Assembly: GCA_033557465.1 (NCBI GenBank)
Contig: CM066039.1
Span: forward strand, 397,563,440-397,627,439
Origin: Ichthyophis bannanicus
Lineage: Eukaryota > Chordata > Amphibia > Gymnophiona > Ichthyophiidae
Reading direction: 5' to 3'
Length of the DNA stretch: 64,000 nucleotides
In this document: piece after piece, positions 41,667 to 51,396 of the stretch
Numbering within the stretch: the stretch's first letter is position 1
How the letters are laid out: each line of letters opens with the position of its first letter
Notes under the pieces: generated by a model
The model's database searches: none
Told to the model about the DNA's origin: nothing
What the model saw: the letters and a program-made list of their open reading frames with translations, nothing else
Position numbers and translations under genes: made by a program

Positions 41667-42950
41667 GGCAGATAGACTAATTGTATTCAGTCTGCCCAGT
41701 TATTTCTTCCATGCTACTAAAGGTATTTTCTTATCCACTAGACCAGCCCTGAAAAAATGTGATTTGCCCCTCCACCAGCAGACAGACGGAACAAAAGCCT
41801 TCCCTATAATAGCGCACAGTGCAGCCACATGCTCTTCATTATTCTGTCTCCAGCAAATGGTAGATGGGCGTTCTATACAGTGTTCAGCTACTGCAGCTTG
41901 AGTTTGGCTCTTGTGCCCACTTGAGTCAGATGGCAGGAGGTGCAAAAATCCTTCTGGGCTTGCCCTGGGAATATCCCTCTGTCTCTTTCCCCCTGCTCCT
42001 CTTCTAATTTCCAAGCACAGTGTTGTGAGGAGTTGGACTTATTCCTGGACAACGTCAGCCACTTTAAAAATGATGGAACAGCTGTCTTCCAATAATGGGA
42101 AATGCTGAACCTTTTACTCTTAAGTAACAAATTAGTCCCAACACTCTCTGTGGTTCGGAAGGGGGGAGTAATAATATGGGCAAGGTCATATAATACTGTT
42201 CATTGAGTGTAATTTTAGAAGTCCTATTTGTGGTTTCCAGGTCTGAAAATGCTCATTCATATGTAGAAATTATGTGGCTATTCCCAGAGCCATTTTAGCC
42301 CCAAATCCACACGTGTCCAGTGCAATCACGTCCAAGTCACAAGGGGGCAGGATGAAAAAGATAAACATTGTGTCTGATTTTAGACCAGTGTTGCACGTCT
42401 CAAGTTGAGACATCTATGGCTATACCTGTTCCACAGAATGAATAGAACTCAGAAAAGTGCTCATTTGGCAATTATAAGGGCTCTTCACGTCTCTGATATT
42501 TCTTTTGCTCTTGTGTTAAAAAAAAAAAAAAAAAGCATTTTTCCTAGCTCCAGTCCAGCTGCACGACCTGGTCTTCAAGATGACAGGCTGGGATGTGTAG
42601 ATAGTAGGAGATAGGTCTATGGATATGTCTATGTTCCTGGAATGCAAACACAAAAATATGCAGCATCCAATCCACGAAGATGACAAATATAAACACAAAA
42701 CTTATTCCTCAAAAAATTCTTTCAATACAAAAAAAGACCTTGAAATGAACAACACTTCAGCTCATATAGCGACTCAAAATATTCAACTCAACAACATAGT
42801 ATCTTCACAAAAACTACTTTCATTCACACTTCACTTAATAATTGGCTTAAATTCTGATGCTATCTGTGAGAATTTCTTTTTTGATGTGTTTTCAATTGCT
42901 CTGTTTGGAATGGTGTTTTTTTTTTTTTGGGTAGAGGATATGTTCCTTTA
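41667..42950. other. Unidentified 1.28-kb insert
   Basis: Lies inside CR1-C, so it arrived after that LINE, or together with the CR1-C tail that follows it. It contains an A run (42519-42535) and a T run (about 42906-42920). No recognised family, TIR or coding motif. Minus-strand frames at 41700-42130 are open for about 80-100 codons, with a Cys/Trp-rich end (CWWRGKSHFF), but match nothing I know. Confidence 0.4.
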
Positions 42951-43813
42951 CATTTAATGTGAAGAAGTGCAGTGTTATGCACTTGGGAAGCAGAAATCCA
43001 AGGGAAATGTACGCGATAGGGCAATGAGAGGTTGGTGTGCACGGACCAGGTGAAGGACCTTGGTGTGATTATTTCTGAGGATCTTAAGGTGGCAAAATAG
43101 CGCGACAAGGCGGTGGCAAAAGCCAGGAGGATGTTGGGTTGCATACAAAGAGGAATTACCAGCAGAAAGGAAGAGGTACTAATGCCACTGTATAAGTCAC
43201 TGTTGAGGCCTCACTTGGAATACTGTGTTCAGTTTTGGAGACCATATCTTGCAAAGGATGTAAAAAGACTGTGAACTGTTCAGAGGAATGATTTGGAGCC
43301 TGCGTCAGAAGCCTTATGAGAAGAGACTTGAAGACCTAAATATGTACACTCTGGAGAAGAGGAGGGATAGGGGAGATATGATTCAGACCTTTAAATACTT
43401 AAAGAGAAATAATGAACAAAGAAACCTCTTCCAAAGACGGGGAAGCTGTAAAACTAGAGGGAATAACATGAAGCTGCAAGGGGGTAAATTGAAAGGCAAT
43501 GTCAGGAAATACTTTTTCACTGAAGGGTGGTGGATGCTTGGAGTGCCCTCCCAATGGAAATGGTGGGGGAAAATACAGTGACAGAATTCAAAATGGCATG
43601 GGACAGACACAGTGGATCCCTTTACAGTAACAGGATAAAATAAAAATAAACTTAACTATGTAATTTCTCAACAAATAGAGATGTCCTGCTCAGAGTGGTG
43701 GGTCAAAGACATGGGGAGGGGTGGCCTGCGCGGAGCGCAGGTGCACCTACTCTTGCCATCTTACTGGGCAGACTATACTGGTCTTTATCTGCCGTCATGT
43801 ACTATGTTACTAT
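42951..43813 (+). pseudogene. 5'-truncated CR1-C fragment
   Basis: Starts at FNVKKCSVMHLGSRNPREMY and runs through a decayed RTE-unrelated CR1 C-terminus (RLEDLNMYTLEKRRDRGDMI, FKYLKRNNEQRN, GKLKGNVRKYFF). It ends in TCATGTACTATGTTACTAT. It closely parallels the downstream copy at 44150-45055. Several frameshifts. Confidence 0.85.
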
Positions 43814-45055
43814 ATTACGTAGATTTCGGCAAAGCCTTTGATATTGTTCCTCATAGGAGGTTTATCAATAAAGTGATCAGCTTGGGGATGGGTCCCAAGG
43901 TGGTGAACTGGATCAGAAATTGGTTGACTGACAGATGACAGAAGGTGATGGCAAACAGAACTCACTCGGATGAAGGGAAGGTGATTAGTGGCATGCCCCA
44001 GCAATTGGTCCTGGGGCTGGTACTGTTCAATGTATTTGCTGAAGGACTGAATGGAAAAGTCTGTCTTTTTATAGATGACATGAAAATTTGCAACAGTGTG
44101 GACTCCCCTGAGGGAGTGGATAACATGAGGAAAGATCTGCAAAAGCTGGAAGAATGGTCTAATGCTTGGCAGTTAAGATTTAATGTGAAGAAGTGCAGTG
44201 TCATGCACTTGGGATGCAGAAATCCAAGGGAATTGTATGAGATAGGGGGCAATAGGTTAGTGTACATGGACCAGGAGAAGGGCCTTGATCGTTTCTGAGG
44301 ATCTCAAAGTGGCAAAATAGTGTGACAAGCCAGAAGTATGCTGTGTTGCATACAGAGAGGAATTACTAGCAGAAAGGAGGAGGTACTAATGCCACTGTAC
44401 AAGTTGCTGGTGAGGCCTCACTTGGAATATTGTGTTCAGTTTTGGAGACCGTATCTCACAAAGGATATAAAAAGAGTGGAAACAGTTCAGAGGAAGGCAA
44501 CCAAAATGATTTGGAGCCTGCATCAAAAGGCTTATGAGGAAGAGACTTGAAGACCTAAATATGTACACTGGAGGAGAGGAAGGGCAGGGGAGATATGATT
44601 CAGACCTTTAAATACTTAAAGAGTATTAATGAACAAACAAACCTCTTCCAAAGATGGGGAAGTTATAAAACTAGAGGGCATAACATGAAGCTGCAAGGGG
44701 GTAAACTGAAAGGCAATGTCAGGAAATACATTTTCACTGAAAGGGTGGTGGATGCTTGGAATGCCCTCCCGATGGAAGTGGTGGGGGCAAATACAGTGAC
44801 AGAATTCAAAATGGCATGGGACAGACACATTGGATCCCTTTATAGCAACAGGATAAAATAAAAATAAACATAAATGTCTCTTATATCTCAACAAATAGGG
44901 GTGACCTACACAGAGCAGTGGGTACACCCCTAAACAAAGGTATGGGGAGGGATGACCTGCATGGAACGGCAGGTGCAGCTACTCTTGTCGCCTTGCTGGG
45001 CAGATTCGATGAACCATGCTGGTATTTATCTGCGGTCATATAGTATGTTACTATA
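43814..45055 (+). pseudogene. CR1-C RT and C-terminus
   Basis: VDFGKAFDIVPHRRFINKVI (43819), a TGA after NWLTDR (43936-43938), ISGMPQQLVLGLVLFNVF (VPQGS motif degenerated) and CLFIDDMKIC (44065; FADD changed to FIDD). EEWSNAWQLRFNVKKCSVMH and the C-terminal blocks [16 protein letters not shown] and FTERVVDAWNALPMEVVG follow, then the 3'UTR. Frameshifts near 44290 and 44548. Confidence 0.88.
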
Positions 45056-45455
45056 ATAGCCATCCTAACCATCCCCTAATGGGCATATAGCCCTGGAGAA
45101 ACCTCCTCAGTGTGAGAGGATTTTACATCACCTGGAGGACAGGTCCTAGCTACAGGATCACTTCCTGCCACACCAGGGTGATGCTGTCCTGTCTTGTGAC
45201 CTCTCTCCTCCATGTCAACAGGAAGTTTGCCCGACTGGAGGTAGGACTTCAGTACTGCTTTCCTGTAGGTCTCATCTATGTATCTCTGTGTCTTCCTTAT
45301 GTCCTCCAAGTCTGCTACTCAAGCTTCCAGAGATCAGACTTGTTCCCTAAGAGCAAAGAGCTCCCTGCACCAAGTGCACATGTAAGATCCCTCACCAACT
45401 GGGAGAAAATCATACATGTGACACTCAATGCAAACGACTGAAAAGCCCCCATCTT
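45056..45455 (-). pseudogene. CR1-A ORF1 N-terminal half (piece 5)
   Basis: Minus strand: MGAFQSFALSVTCMIFSQLV is the out-of-frame reading; in the ORF1 frame the Cys motif and the ADLEDIRKTQRYIDETYRKA stretch are recovered. GDVKSSHTEEVSPG precedes the junction with piece 4. At the residue that is a stop in the plus copy (12813) this copy has Tyr (DETYRKA). It begins at ATCTT (45451-45455), duplicated at 47060-47064. Confidence 0.85.
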
Positions 45456-47059
45456 AGAAACATAGAAACATAGAAACATGATGACAGAAAAAGACCACAA
45501 GGCCCATCTAGTCTGTCCTTCCATAACAACAACTACAACAGTCCACTTTTTACCTTTAGAGATCCTCTGTGTTGGTCCCATGCTTTTTTGAATTCAGTTA
45601 CTGTCCTCATCTCTACCACCTCCACTGGGAGACTATTCCACGGATCCACTACTCTTTCCGTAAAGAAATATTTCCGCATATCACTCCTGAATCTATCTCC
45701 CTTCACCCTCATCCCATGTCCCCTCGTTGCAGAACTTGCTTTCAATTGAAAGAGGCTCTCTCCCTGAACATTTATGCCACGGAGGTATTTAAACATCTCA
45801 ATCATATCACCTCTATCCCGCCTTTCCTCTAAGGTGTACATATTAAGATCCTTAAGTCTGTCCTCATATGCTTTATAATGAAGACTACTAATCATCTTAG
45901 TAGCAACCCTCTGCACCGACTCCATCCTGTTCACATCCTTTTGAAGGTGCGGTCTCCAGAATTGCACACCATACTCCAAATGAGGTCGCACCAAAGACTT
46001 ATACAGAGGCATTATCACCTCCTTTTTTCTGCTAGCCATTCCTCTCCATATGCACCCAAGCATCCTTCTAGCTTTTACCGTCGCCTTTTCTACCTGTTTA
46101 GCTACTTTAAGATCATCGGACACAACTACGCCTAGGTCCCGCTCTTCTTTAGTGGACAATAGTACTTCACCTCCTATGCTGTATTGCTCCCTTGGATTGC
46201 TGCAGCCCAAATGCATGACCTTACATTTTTTAACATTAAATCCCAGCTGCCAAATTCTAGACCATTCTTCAAGCTTAGCTAGATCCCTCCTCATGTTATC
46301 TACACCTTCCTGGGTGTCTACTTTATTGCAGATTTTGGTATCATCCGCAAAGAGGCAAACCTTACCCGACAGCCCTTCCGCTATATCACTAACAAAGATG
46401 TTAAAAAGAATCGGACCAAGGACAGATCCCTGGGGCACACCACTGGTAACATCCTTCTCCTCAGAGTGAGCTCCATTTACTTGTACTCTTTGTCGCCTCC
46501 TACCCAACCAATTTTTAACCCAAGCAGTAACTTTAGGGTCCATCCCTAGGGTGCTCAGTTTGTTTATAAGTCGCCTGTGAGGAACAGTGTCAAAGGCTTT
46601 ACTGAAATCTAAATACACCACATCTAGAGCTCTCCCTCGGTCCAACTCCCTGGTCACCCAGTCAAAGAAATCAATCAGATTTGTCTGACAAGACCTGCCT
46701 CTGGTGAATCCATGCTGCCTCGGATCCTGTAATCCGCTGGACTCCAGAAACCTCACTATTTTCTCTTTCAACAGCGTTTCCATTAATTTACTCACCACTG
46801 AAGTTAAACTAACCGGCTTGTAGTTTTCAACCACATCCTTACTTCCGCTTTTGTGTAAAGGCACCACATGAGCCTCTCTCCAGTCCTTTGGCACCACTCC
46901 CGACTCCAACGAGGCATTGAAAAGGTCAGTCTGTGGAGTTGCTAGAACGTCCCCAAGTTCCCTCAGTATTCTAGGGTGTATCCCATCCGGTCCCATCGCT
47001 TTGTCTACTTTAAGTTGAGCTAGTTTCTCACGAACACAGTCTTCTGAAAATTGTTCAAG
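45456..47059 (-). pseudogene. CR1-B LINE, 5'-truncated, RT frame open throughout
   Basis: Flanked by ATCTT on both sides (45451-45455, 47060-47064), a 5-bp target duplication. From the truncation point the frame runs without a stop from about 47058 to 45533 (about 508 codons). Blocks are VDKAMGPDGIHPRILRELGD, VVPLHKSGSKDVVENYKPVS, QHGFTRGRSCQTNLIDFF, VVYLDFSKAFDTVPHRR, GVPQGSVLGPILFNIFVSD, LFADDTKICNKVDTQEG (FADD intact), LVRPHLEYGVQFWRPHL and FFTERVVDPWNSLPVEVVEM. The 3'UTR is about 75 bp and ends in ATGTTTCT repeats (GAAACATAGAAACATAGAAA on plus). It is the youngest CR1-B here, but has no endonuclease. Confidence 0.93.
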
Positions 47060-47911
47060 ATCTTGCTGCTTGCTGCATAGTTTTAAGGTTTTGTTCAGAT
47101 ATTAAAGTTGTTTACTTACTTAGGTCTGCAGGGGATACCTACAGTATACCTTATATTTATTTAACATTTCTTATATACTGCCTTTCATGATATCAAGGCG
47201 GTTTACATTGAACAAACTGAAATTACATTGAAGAGAGCATTATAACTTGGAGATAACTATTTTACAGGGAACATGGGCAATGGAAGGGTTAAGTGGTTTG
47301 CCCAAGACCACAAGGAGCACCTGTGGGACTAGAAACCCCAGTCCTTCCGGCCCAAGGTTGCTGTCCTCTAGTGGGATTTGAACCAACAACCTTCCGGCCT
47401 GAGGTAACTTGCCCCAACCACTAGGCCACTCCTCCCTCAGATGTTAAATGGACTTTGTTCACCTCATCAATAATTAATCTGAGGTCCTTAATAAATGTAT
47501 TCCTGATGAGGATTAGCAGCCACACCTGAAAATGATTATGGACACCTCCACTCTTTAATAGGTTTAAGAGCCTATAAAGCTAAGCGTAACCCAGGGGTGG
47601 GTGGGAGTCGGGGTGGGAGGGAGAGAAAGAAGACTTACAAGTGGCTTGCTAAACAGTGCCCTGGCTTGTGCTTCTAAGGTAAAGTCTTACCAATTTACTG
47701 GGTGATTCACACAGCCCTTGGTTTGATAGAGGGGACCTTTTGAATTGCCTCTTTGATCTGTCACTTGCCTTTAACACCTGTTTAAGACAACTTCATAAAT
47801 CTTTTGCTTCCTAAGTGGAAGACCTCTTTGTAAAGATCACTAGAAACAAGTTTAGTTCTTTGTATTCCAAGACTATTTATTCTACTTGTATACTAAGAGG
47901 TCTATTCCGTC
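47060..47911 (-). promoter_or_regulatory. CR1-A 5'UTR (pieces 6 and 7), split by SINE-2
   Basis: 47060-47140 and 47441-47911 align in reverse complement with 5830-6303 plus 12576-12630. Examples are CTTAAAACTATGCAGCAAGC against CTTAAAACTAAGATGCAG, and the pyrimidine-rich CTCCCACCCCGACTCCCACC block against CCCTCCCCAATACCCACCC. The single TTAA here (near 47085) corresponds to the TTAA used by the MITE in the other copy. Noncoding leader with presumed promoter function. Confidence 0.75.
47141..47440 (-). mobile_element. tRNA-SINE with L2-type tail (SINE-2)
   Basis: Minus strand: A-box-like TGGCCTAGTGGTTGG, then two B-box-like segments (GGTTCAAATCCCACTAG and TCTAGTCCCACAGG). The body is CCTTGTGGTCTTGGGCAAAC and the tail ends TTCAATGTAAACCGCCTTGA with GCAGTATATAAGAAATGTTA. 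Very similar to 59506-59816. Confidence 0.88.
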
Positions 47912-48624
47912 CCGCAAATAGAATGATAGGTATCATAAGGAAAGGAATGGAAAATAAAACAAAGGATATTATAATGCCTCTGTAGCATTCCATGGTGCAA
48001 CCGCACCTTGAATATTGTGTGCAATTCTGGTCGCCGTATCTTAAAAATGATATAGCGTTATTAGAAAAGGTACAGAGAAGAACCAACAAAATGGTAAAGG
48101 GGATGGAAGGATACTCCTATGAAGAGAGGCTAAAAAGGTTAGGGCTCTTCATCCTGGAAAAGAGATGATTGAGGGGAGATATGATAGAGGTCTATAAATT
48201 AATGAATGGAATGGAATGGGTAAATGTAGATCAACTGTTTACATCATCAGAATATAAAAAGACTAGGGAACATGCAATGAAGCTACAGGGTAACCTATTT
48301 AAGACTAATAAGTGAAAATATTTTTTCACTCAATGTGTAATCAAACTCTGGAATTTGTTACTGGGGATGTAGTAAAAGCTGTTAGTGTAGCTGGGTTTAA
48401 AAAAGGTTTGGACAAGATCCTGGAGGAAAGGTCCATAAACCATTATTAGAAGGGACCCAAGATATCACTGCTTAACCCAATACAAGCATTGAGGAACCTG
48501 TGTCTTTTGGGGAGACTTCTAGGTACTTATGACCTAGATTGGCCACTGTTGGAAACAGGATACTGGGCTTGATGGACCTTGGTCTGACCCAGTATGGCAT
48601 ATCCTATGTTCTTATGTTCTTATG
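47912..48624 (+). pseudogene. 5'-truncated CR1-A fragment
   Basis: Starts at [20 protein letters not shown] and follows the CR1-A C-terminus with several stops (for example in the YRSM block, CTGTAGCAT). It ends in ATCCTATGTTCTTATGTTCT. It begins at almost the same base as the insert at 31181, in the [11 protein letters not shown] block. It interrupts the 5'UTR of the minus CR1-A. Confidence 0.9.
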
Positions 48625-49245
48625 ACTAGAAGGGATGGACATCCCATTGGGACATCCAACCCTGCTATTCGTCCCCCTGCTGCACCCATCAAAAGCCTCC
48701 CCATATGAACAAGGCATTTGTATGGGGAGGTTTAGACAGGGGCAGGAAGGGGCGCACAGGAGATGGAGCGAGAGCAGGGCATGGGTGTTCTGTGACCCCA
48801 GATGTATAGGACCGATTCTGAGGTTGGGTCTGTACATCCAGGGTCAGCAAACTGGATGGGGGACTTATTCCACCTTGGAGGTGGAATAAGTCCCCCTGGG
48901 CGTCTGGGAATGGCAGTCTAGGGCAATGGCAGACAGGTGAACAGGTGCAGGGGATTCCCTGCATTCCATCCCTGGCCATGGAAGGCCAGATCAGGGGTCA
49001 GATTGTGTGGAAAGAAGATTGTGGCCGGTGGCTGTGGATGCCTTGGCACTGCAGCTCCATTCAGGAGCCTCTCTGAGGTAGCCAGGCAGGTAGCTCTACA
49101 TATAGGCCGATCAGAATCAGGTCCTGGCCTTCACATACAGGCCCTAGACATGATTCTGATCCCGTGGGGCATGTCTAGCCCCCACAGGATCAGAATCGGG
49201 TCTACCCTGGGCTTCCCGATTCCGAATGGACGTACACATTAGAAT
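48625..49245. mobile_element. Possible palindromic MITE
   Basis: Noncoding, GC-richer than its surroundings, with several inverted repeats. A perfect 17-bp hairpin (GGGGGACTTATTCCACC at 48858-48874 with 48880-48896) has a 5-nt loop. A second imperfect hairpin lies at 49152-49197 (GATTCTGATCC against GGATCAGAATC). The ends share a GGACATCCCATTGGGA-like word in inverse orientation (GTCCATTCGGA on minus), but the TIR and target duplication are not convincing. Open frames (48604-49242) follow the palindromes and are not called. Confidence 0.4.
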
Positions 49246-49440
49246 GTGCCTCCATGCTATACTCTGATTTGATTTAAATAAAAAAGCTCTATAGAAACAA
49301 GGTTCTTTCATTAGCTATTTACTCTATTTTCTTTCTGTGCTAAGGTATACTGTGATTTGATTTAAATGAAAAGCTTTCTGGTGGTACTAAGACCTGACTG
49401 ACTCAGCAAACACACATAATTCTAAAATACAGAGATTTAT
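49246..49440 (-). repeat. Probable CR1-A 5' end repeats
   Basis: Two imperfect units of about 110 bp around TCTGATTTGATTTAAAT-type words. The minus-strand words AGCTTTTCATTTAAATCAAA resemble AGAGCTTTAATTTAAATAAA in the 5'UTR at 5770-5800. They may be the outermost 5' part of the dispersed minus CR1-A. Confidence 0.4.
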
Positions 49441-49888
49441 CTCCTTTAACCGTTTTCCAGAAAATAAATACTTATAAGTGCAGATCTATTTCTAGTTGTA
49501 GTAGTCCCTCTGGGTGGTCCTTCAAGACTGCAAAGACTGCAAATATAAGAGAACCATACTGAGAGCAAGTCTCACCCAGGATCCACTATCCAAGTTAGGG
49601 GTAGTAATTTATTGTCTCAAGGAGGTCAGTGAAGGCAGATCAGAGAAGGCATATTTTCTCGTAGAACCTGGAGACAGTCAGCCTATTGGTTTTGAAAAGT
49701 TCCATTTAGTAATGACATAGATTTTAGGAAAGCCAATAAACCAGATATTCCTATGCTTAGGGGATTTTGCATCACTTCTCTAATCAAAACATGACCACCC
49801 ACTTGTCATCATATCTCCCACAACTCCCATTCAACATCTAACCTCTGATCTTGTGCACAGCTACAAAATAAAGTTTTCAACTGTTTCC
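49441..49888. other. Unclassified stretch, no gene seen
   Basis: No family motif was recognised. The 68-codon plus frame at 49514-49720 has no supporting feature. Confidence 0.4.
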
Positions 49889-49978
49889 TTATTTATTTAT
49901 TTATTTATTTAACAGTATTTCTAGACCGTCTTATCATAAAATCAAGGCGGTGTCACAACAAAACAATCAGAAGATGTG

Positions 49979-50085
49979 GAGGGGGTTCATGCAGTGATGG
50001 GGGAGTGGGGTGCGGGGGGGGGGTTCATGCAGGGAATGCAGGGGGGGTGGTGTGCGTGTGGGGGGTGTGTTCTAGATTGGGGGGC
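49979..50085. repeat. G-rich tract in L2 3'UTR
   Basis: Dense runs of 4-10 G separated by short TTCATGCAG or TGTG spacers on the plus strand, i.e. C-rich in the L2 transcript. It could form a G-quadruplex or i-motif. Confidence 0.7.
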
Positions 50086-50107
50086 TATGTACAGGGTGCG
50101 CTATGAT

Positions 50108-50168
50108 ACAGCATGTTCTATAATACTAGGTACTATTCAGCATGTTCTATAATACTAGGTACTATTCA
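50108..50168. repeat. Tandem duplication of about 30 bp
   Basis: AGCATGTTCTATAATACTAG followed by GTACTATTC occurs twice in a row, within the L2 3'UTR. Confidence 0.85.
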
Positions 50169-51396
50169 GATAGGTCATGGGATAAATCCTGTGCCGATAT
50201 ACAATCTTTCGTCAGGGGGGGGGTCTTTGTTGAACAGACCTTGTTGATTAAGTGACGTGTCCATAATGTTCTATGAACAGAGCTGTCTTCAGCTGTTTGC
50301 GGAAGTCCTTGAGGTCCGTTGTCGCTCTCAGCTCGTCTGGGAGGGAGTTCCAAATGGTTGGGGCTGCCAGGGAGAGGGCTCTCTCTGTGGTGTCTTTTCG
50401 TGTTTTTCTGAAGTCCCTCGGTGTGTTGACTCTGTTGGAGGTTCCTTGTCTTCTCGGGCGGGTGCTGGTGTCTGGCTGAATGAGGGTGTGCAGGCTGTTG
50501 GCTGAAATGTGGTGTTTGATTTTGAATATGTTTATTATTGTTTTGTATTTAATGCGTGAGCTGATTGGAAGCCAGTGTAGGTCTTTGAGAACCGGGGTAA
50601 TGTGGTCCTGTCTTGTTGAGCCAGAAATGATGCGTGCTGCGGTATTTTGGGCTAGTTGGAGCGGTTTGAGAGTTTGCTTTGGTAGGCCAAGGTAGATGGG
50701 GTTGCAGAAATCCATTAATGGGGTGATGAGTGCTTGGCATACCGTGCGGAAGTGTTCTGCGTCGAGGAGGGGTTTAAGCCGTCTGATGATTCTCATTCTA
50801 TGGTATGCATTCTTGACCGTTTTGTTAACGTGAGACTTGAGATTTAGTTCGTTGTCCAGGGTTACTCCAAGGTATTTTACTTCGGATTTTATTGGAATGG
50901 TTGTGTCTGCTATTTTGATGTCCGGTGGGTGGATGAAGTCATGGTTGCGAGTGATTATTAGAGCCTCAGTCTTGCTGTAGTTGATTGAGAGGTTGTTGTT
51001 CGTGCACCAGTTTGTCATTTGTGTTAGGCAGTCAGTTATTCTCTTGTAGTCTGGGTTGTCGGTAGAGATGGGTGTGTATATCATGATGTCGTCTGCGTAG
51101 ATGGTGTATTGAATGTTGTTCGCTTTCATGATGTCGCATATCGGTTGGATGTATATGTTGAACAGGAGTGCCGAGAGGGCGGATCCTTGAGGTACTCCTT
51201 GGCGGATTTTTATGGGTTGAGAGGTGTTGTGGCCTATCTTGACTTGCAGCTGCCTGTCGGTGAGGTAGGATTGGAACCATTTTAACGTGGTACCATGAAG
51301 TCCAATTTCCTTTAGTCTTTCCAGGAGGGTTAGGTGGTCAACCGTGTCGAAAGCGGAGGAGATGTCGACGAAGATCATTATCCTCTGAATAGTCTC

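Larger units (their letters stand above)
41499..45055 (+). mobile_element. CR1-C LINE inserted in CR1-A, itself interrupted
   Basis: The left piece 41499-41666 encodes MKALLKERIMDFLKTNRL, QHGFTKGQSCQTNLTG and MTIELDQGHAM. The right piece 43814-45055 continues with YVDFGKAFDIVPHRR. The insertion between them (41667-43813) contains another CR1-C tail. The 3' end is CATATAGTATGTTACTAT, the ATGTTACT-type terminal repeat. ACTAT at both outer junctions with CR1-A may be a target duplication or overlap with the terminal repeat. Confidence 0.75.
30319..47911 (-). mobile_element. Full-length CR1-A dispersed in at least seven pieces
   Basis: Pieces in genomic order: 30319-31180, 31894-33834, 39508-39686, 40831-41498, 45056-45455, 47060-47140 and 47441-47911. 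Together they give about 4.6 kb collinear with the plus-strand CR1-A at 5663-16683, from 3' tail to 5'UTR. Each junction is supported by continuity of CR1 sequence across the gap. Examples are CCAGGTAT|CACAGT across the DIRS and ATCTT on both sides of the CR1-B insert. Further 5' repeats at 49246-49440 may extend it. Confidence 0.88.
49889..51396 (-). pseudogene. 5'-truncated L2-clade LINE with long open RT
   Basis: On the minus strand the frame is open from the truncation point to TGA at 50248-50250. Blocks: IMIFVDISSAFDTVDHLTLL, IRQGVPQGSALSALLFNIY, YTIYADDIMIYTPISTDNPD (catalytic YADD intact), VKYLGVTLDNELNLKSHV, ARIISGSTRQDHITPVLKDL, HWLPIS and LAAPTIWNSLPDELRATTDL. The 3'UTR (49889-50247) is G-rich on the plus strand and ends in a TTTATTTATTTATTTAACAG tail (plus view). 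5'-truncated, so immobile on its own. The first codons in the long frame (51400-51459) belong to flanking sequence. Confidence 0.92.

Noticed and set aside
41700..42130. Overlapping 80-104-codon minus frames as a gene
   Set aside because: The frames overlap in different phases and show no family motif. The region is an insert of unknown nature.
48604..49242. Several 70-100-codon frames on both strands
   Set aside because: They traverse palindromic sequence, which yields mirrored frames on both strands. No coding evidence.
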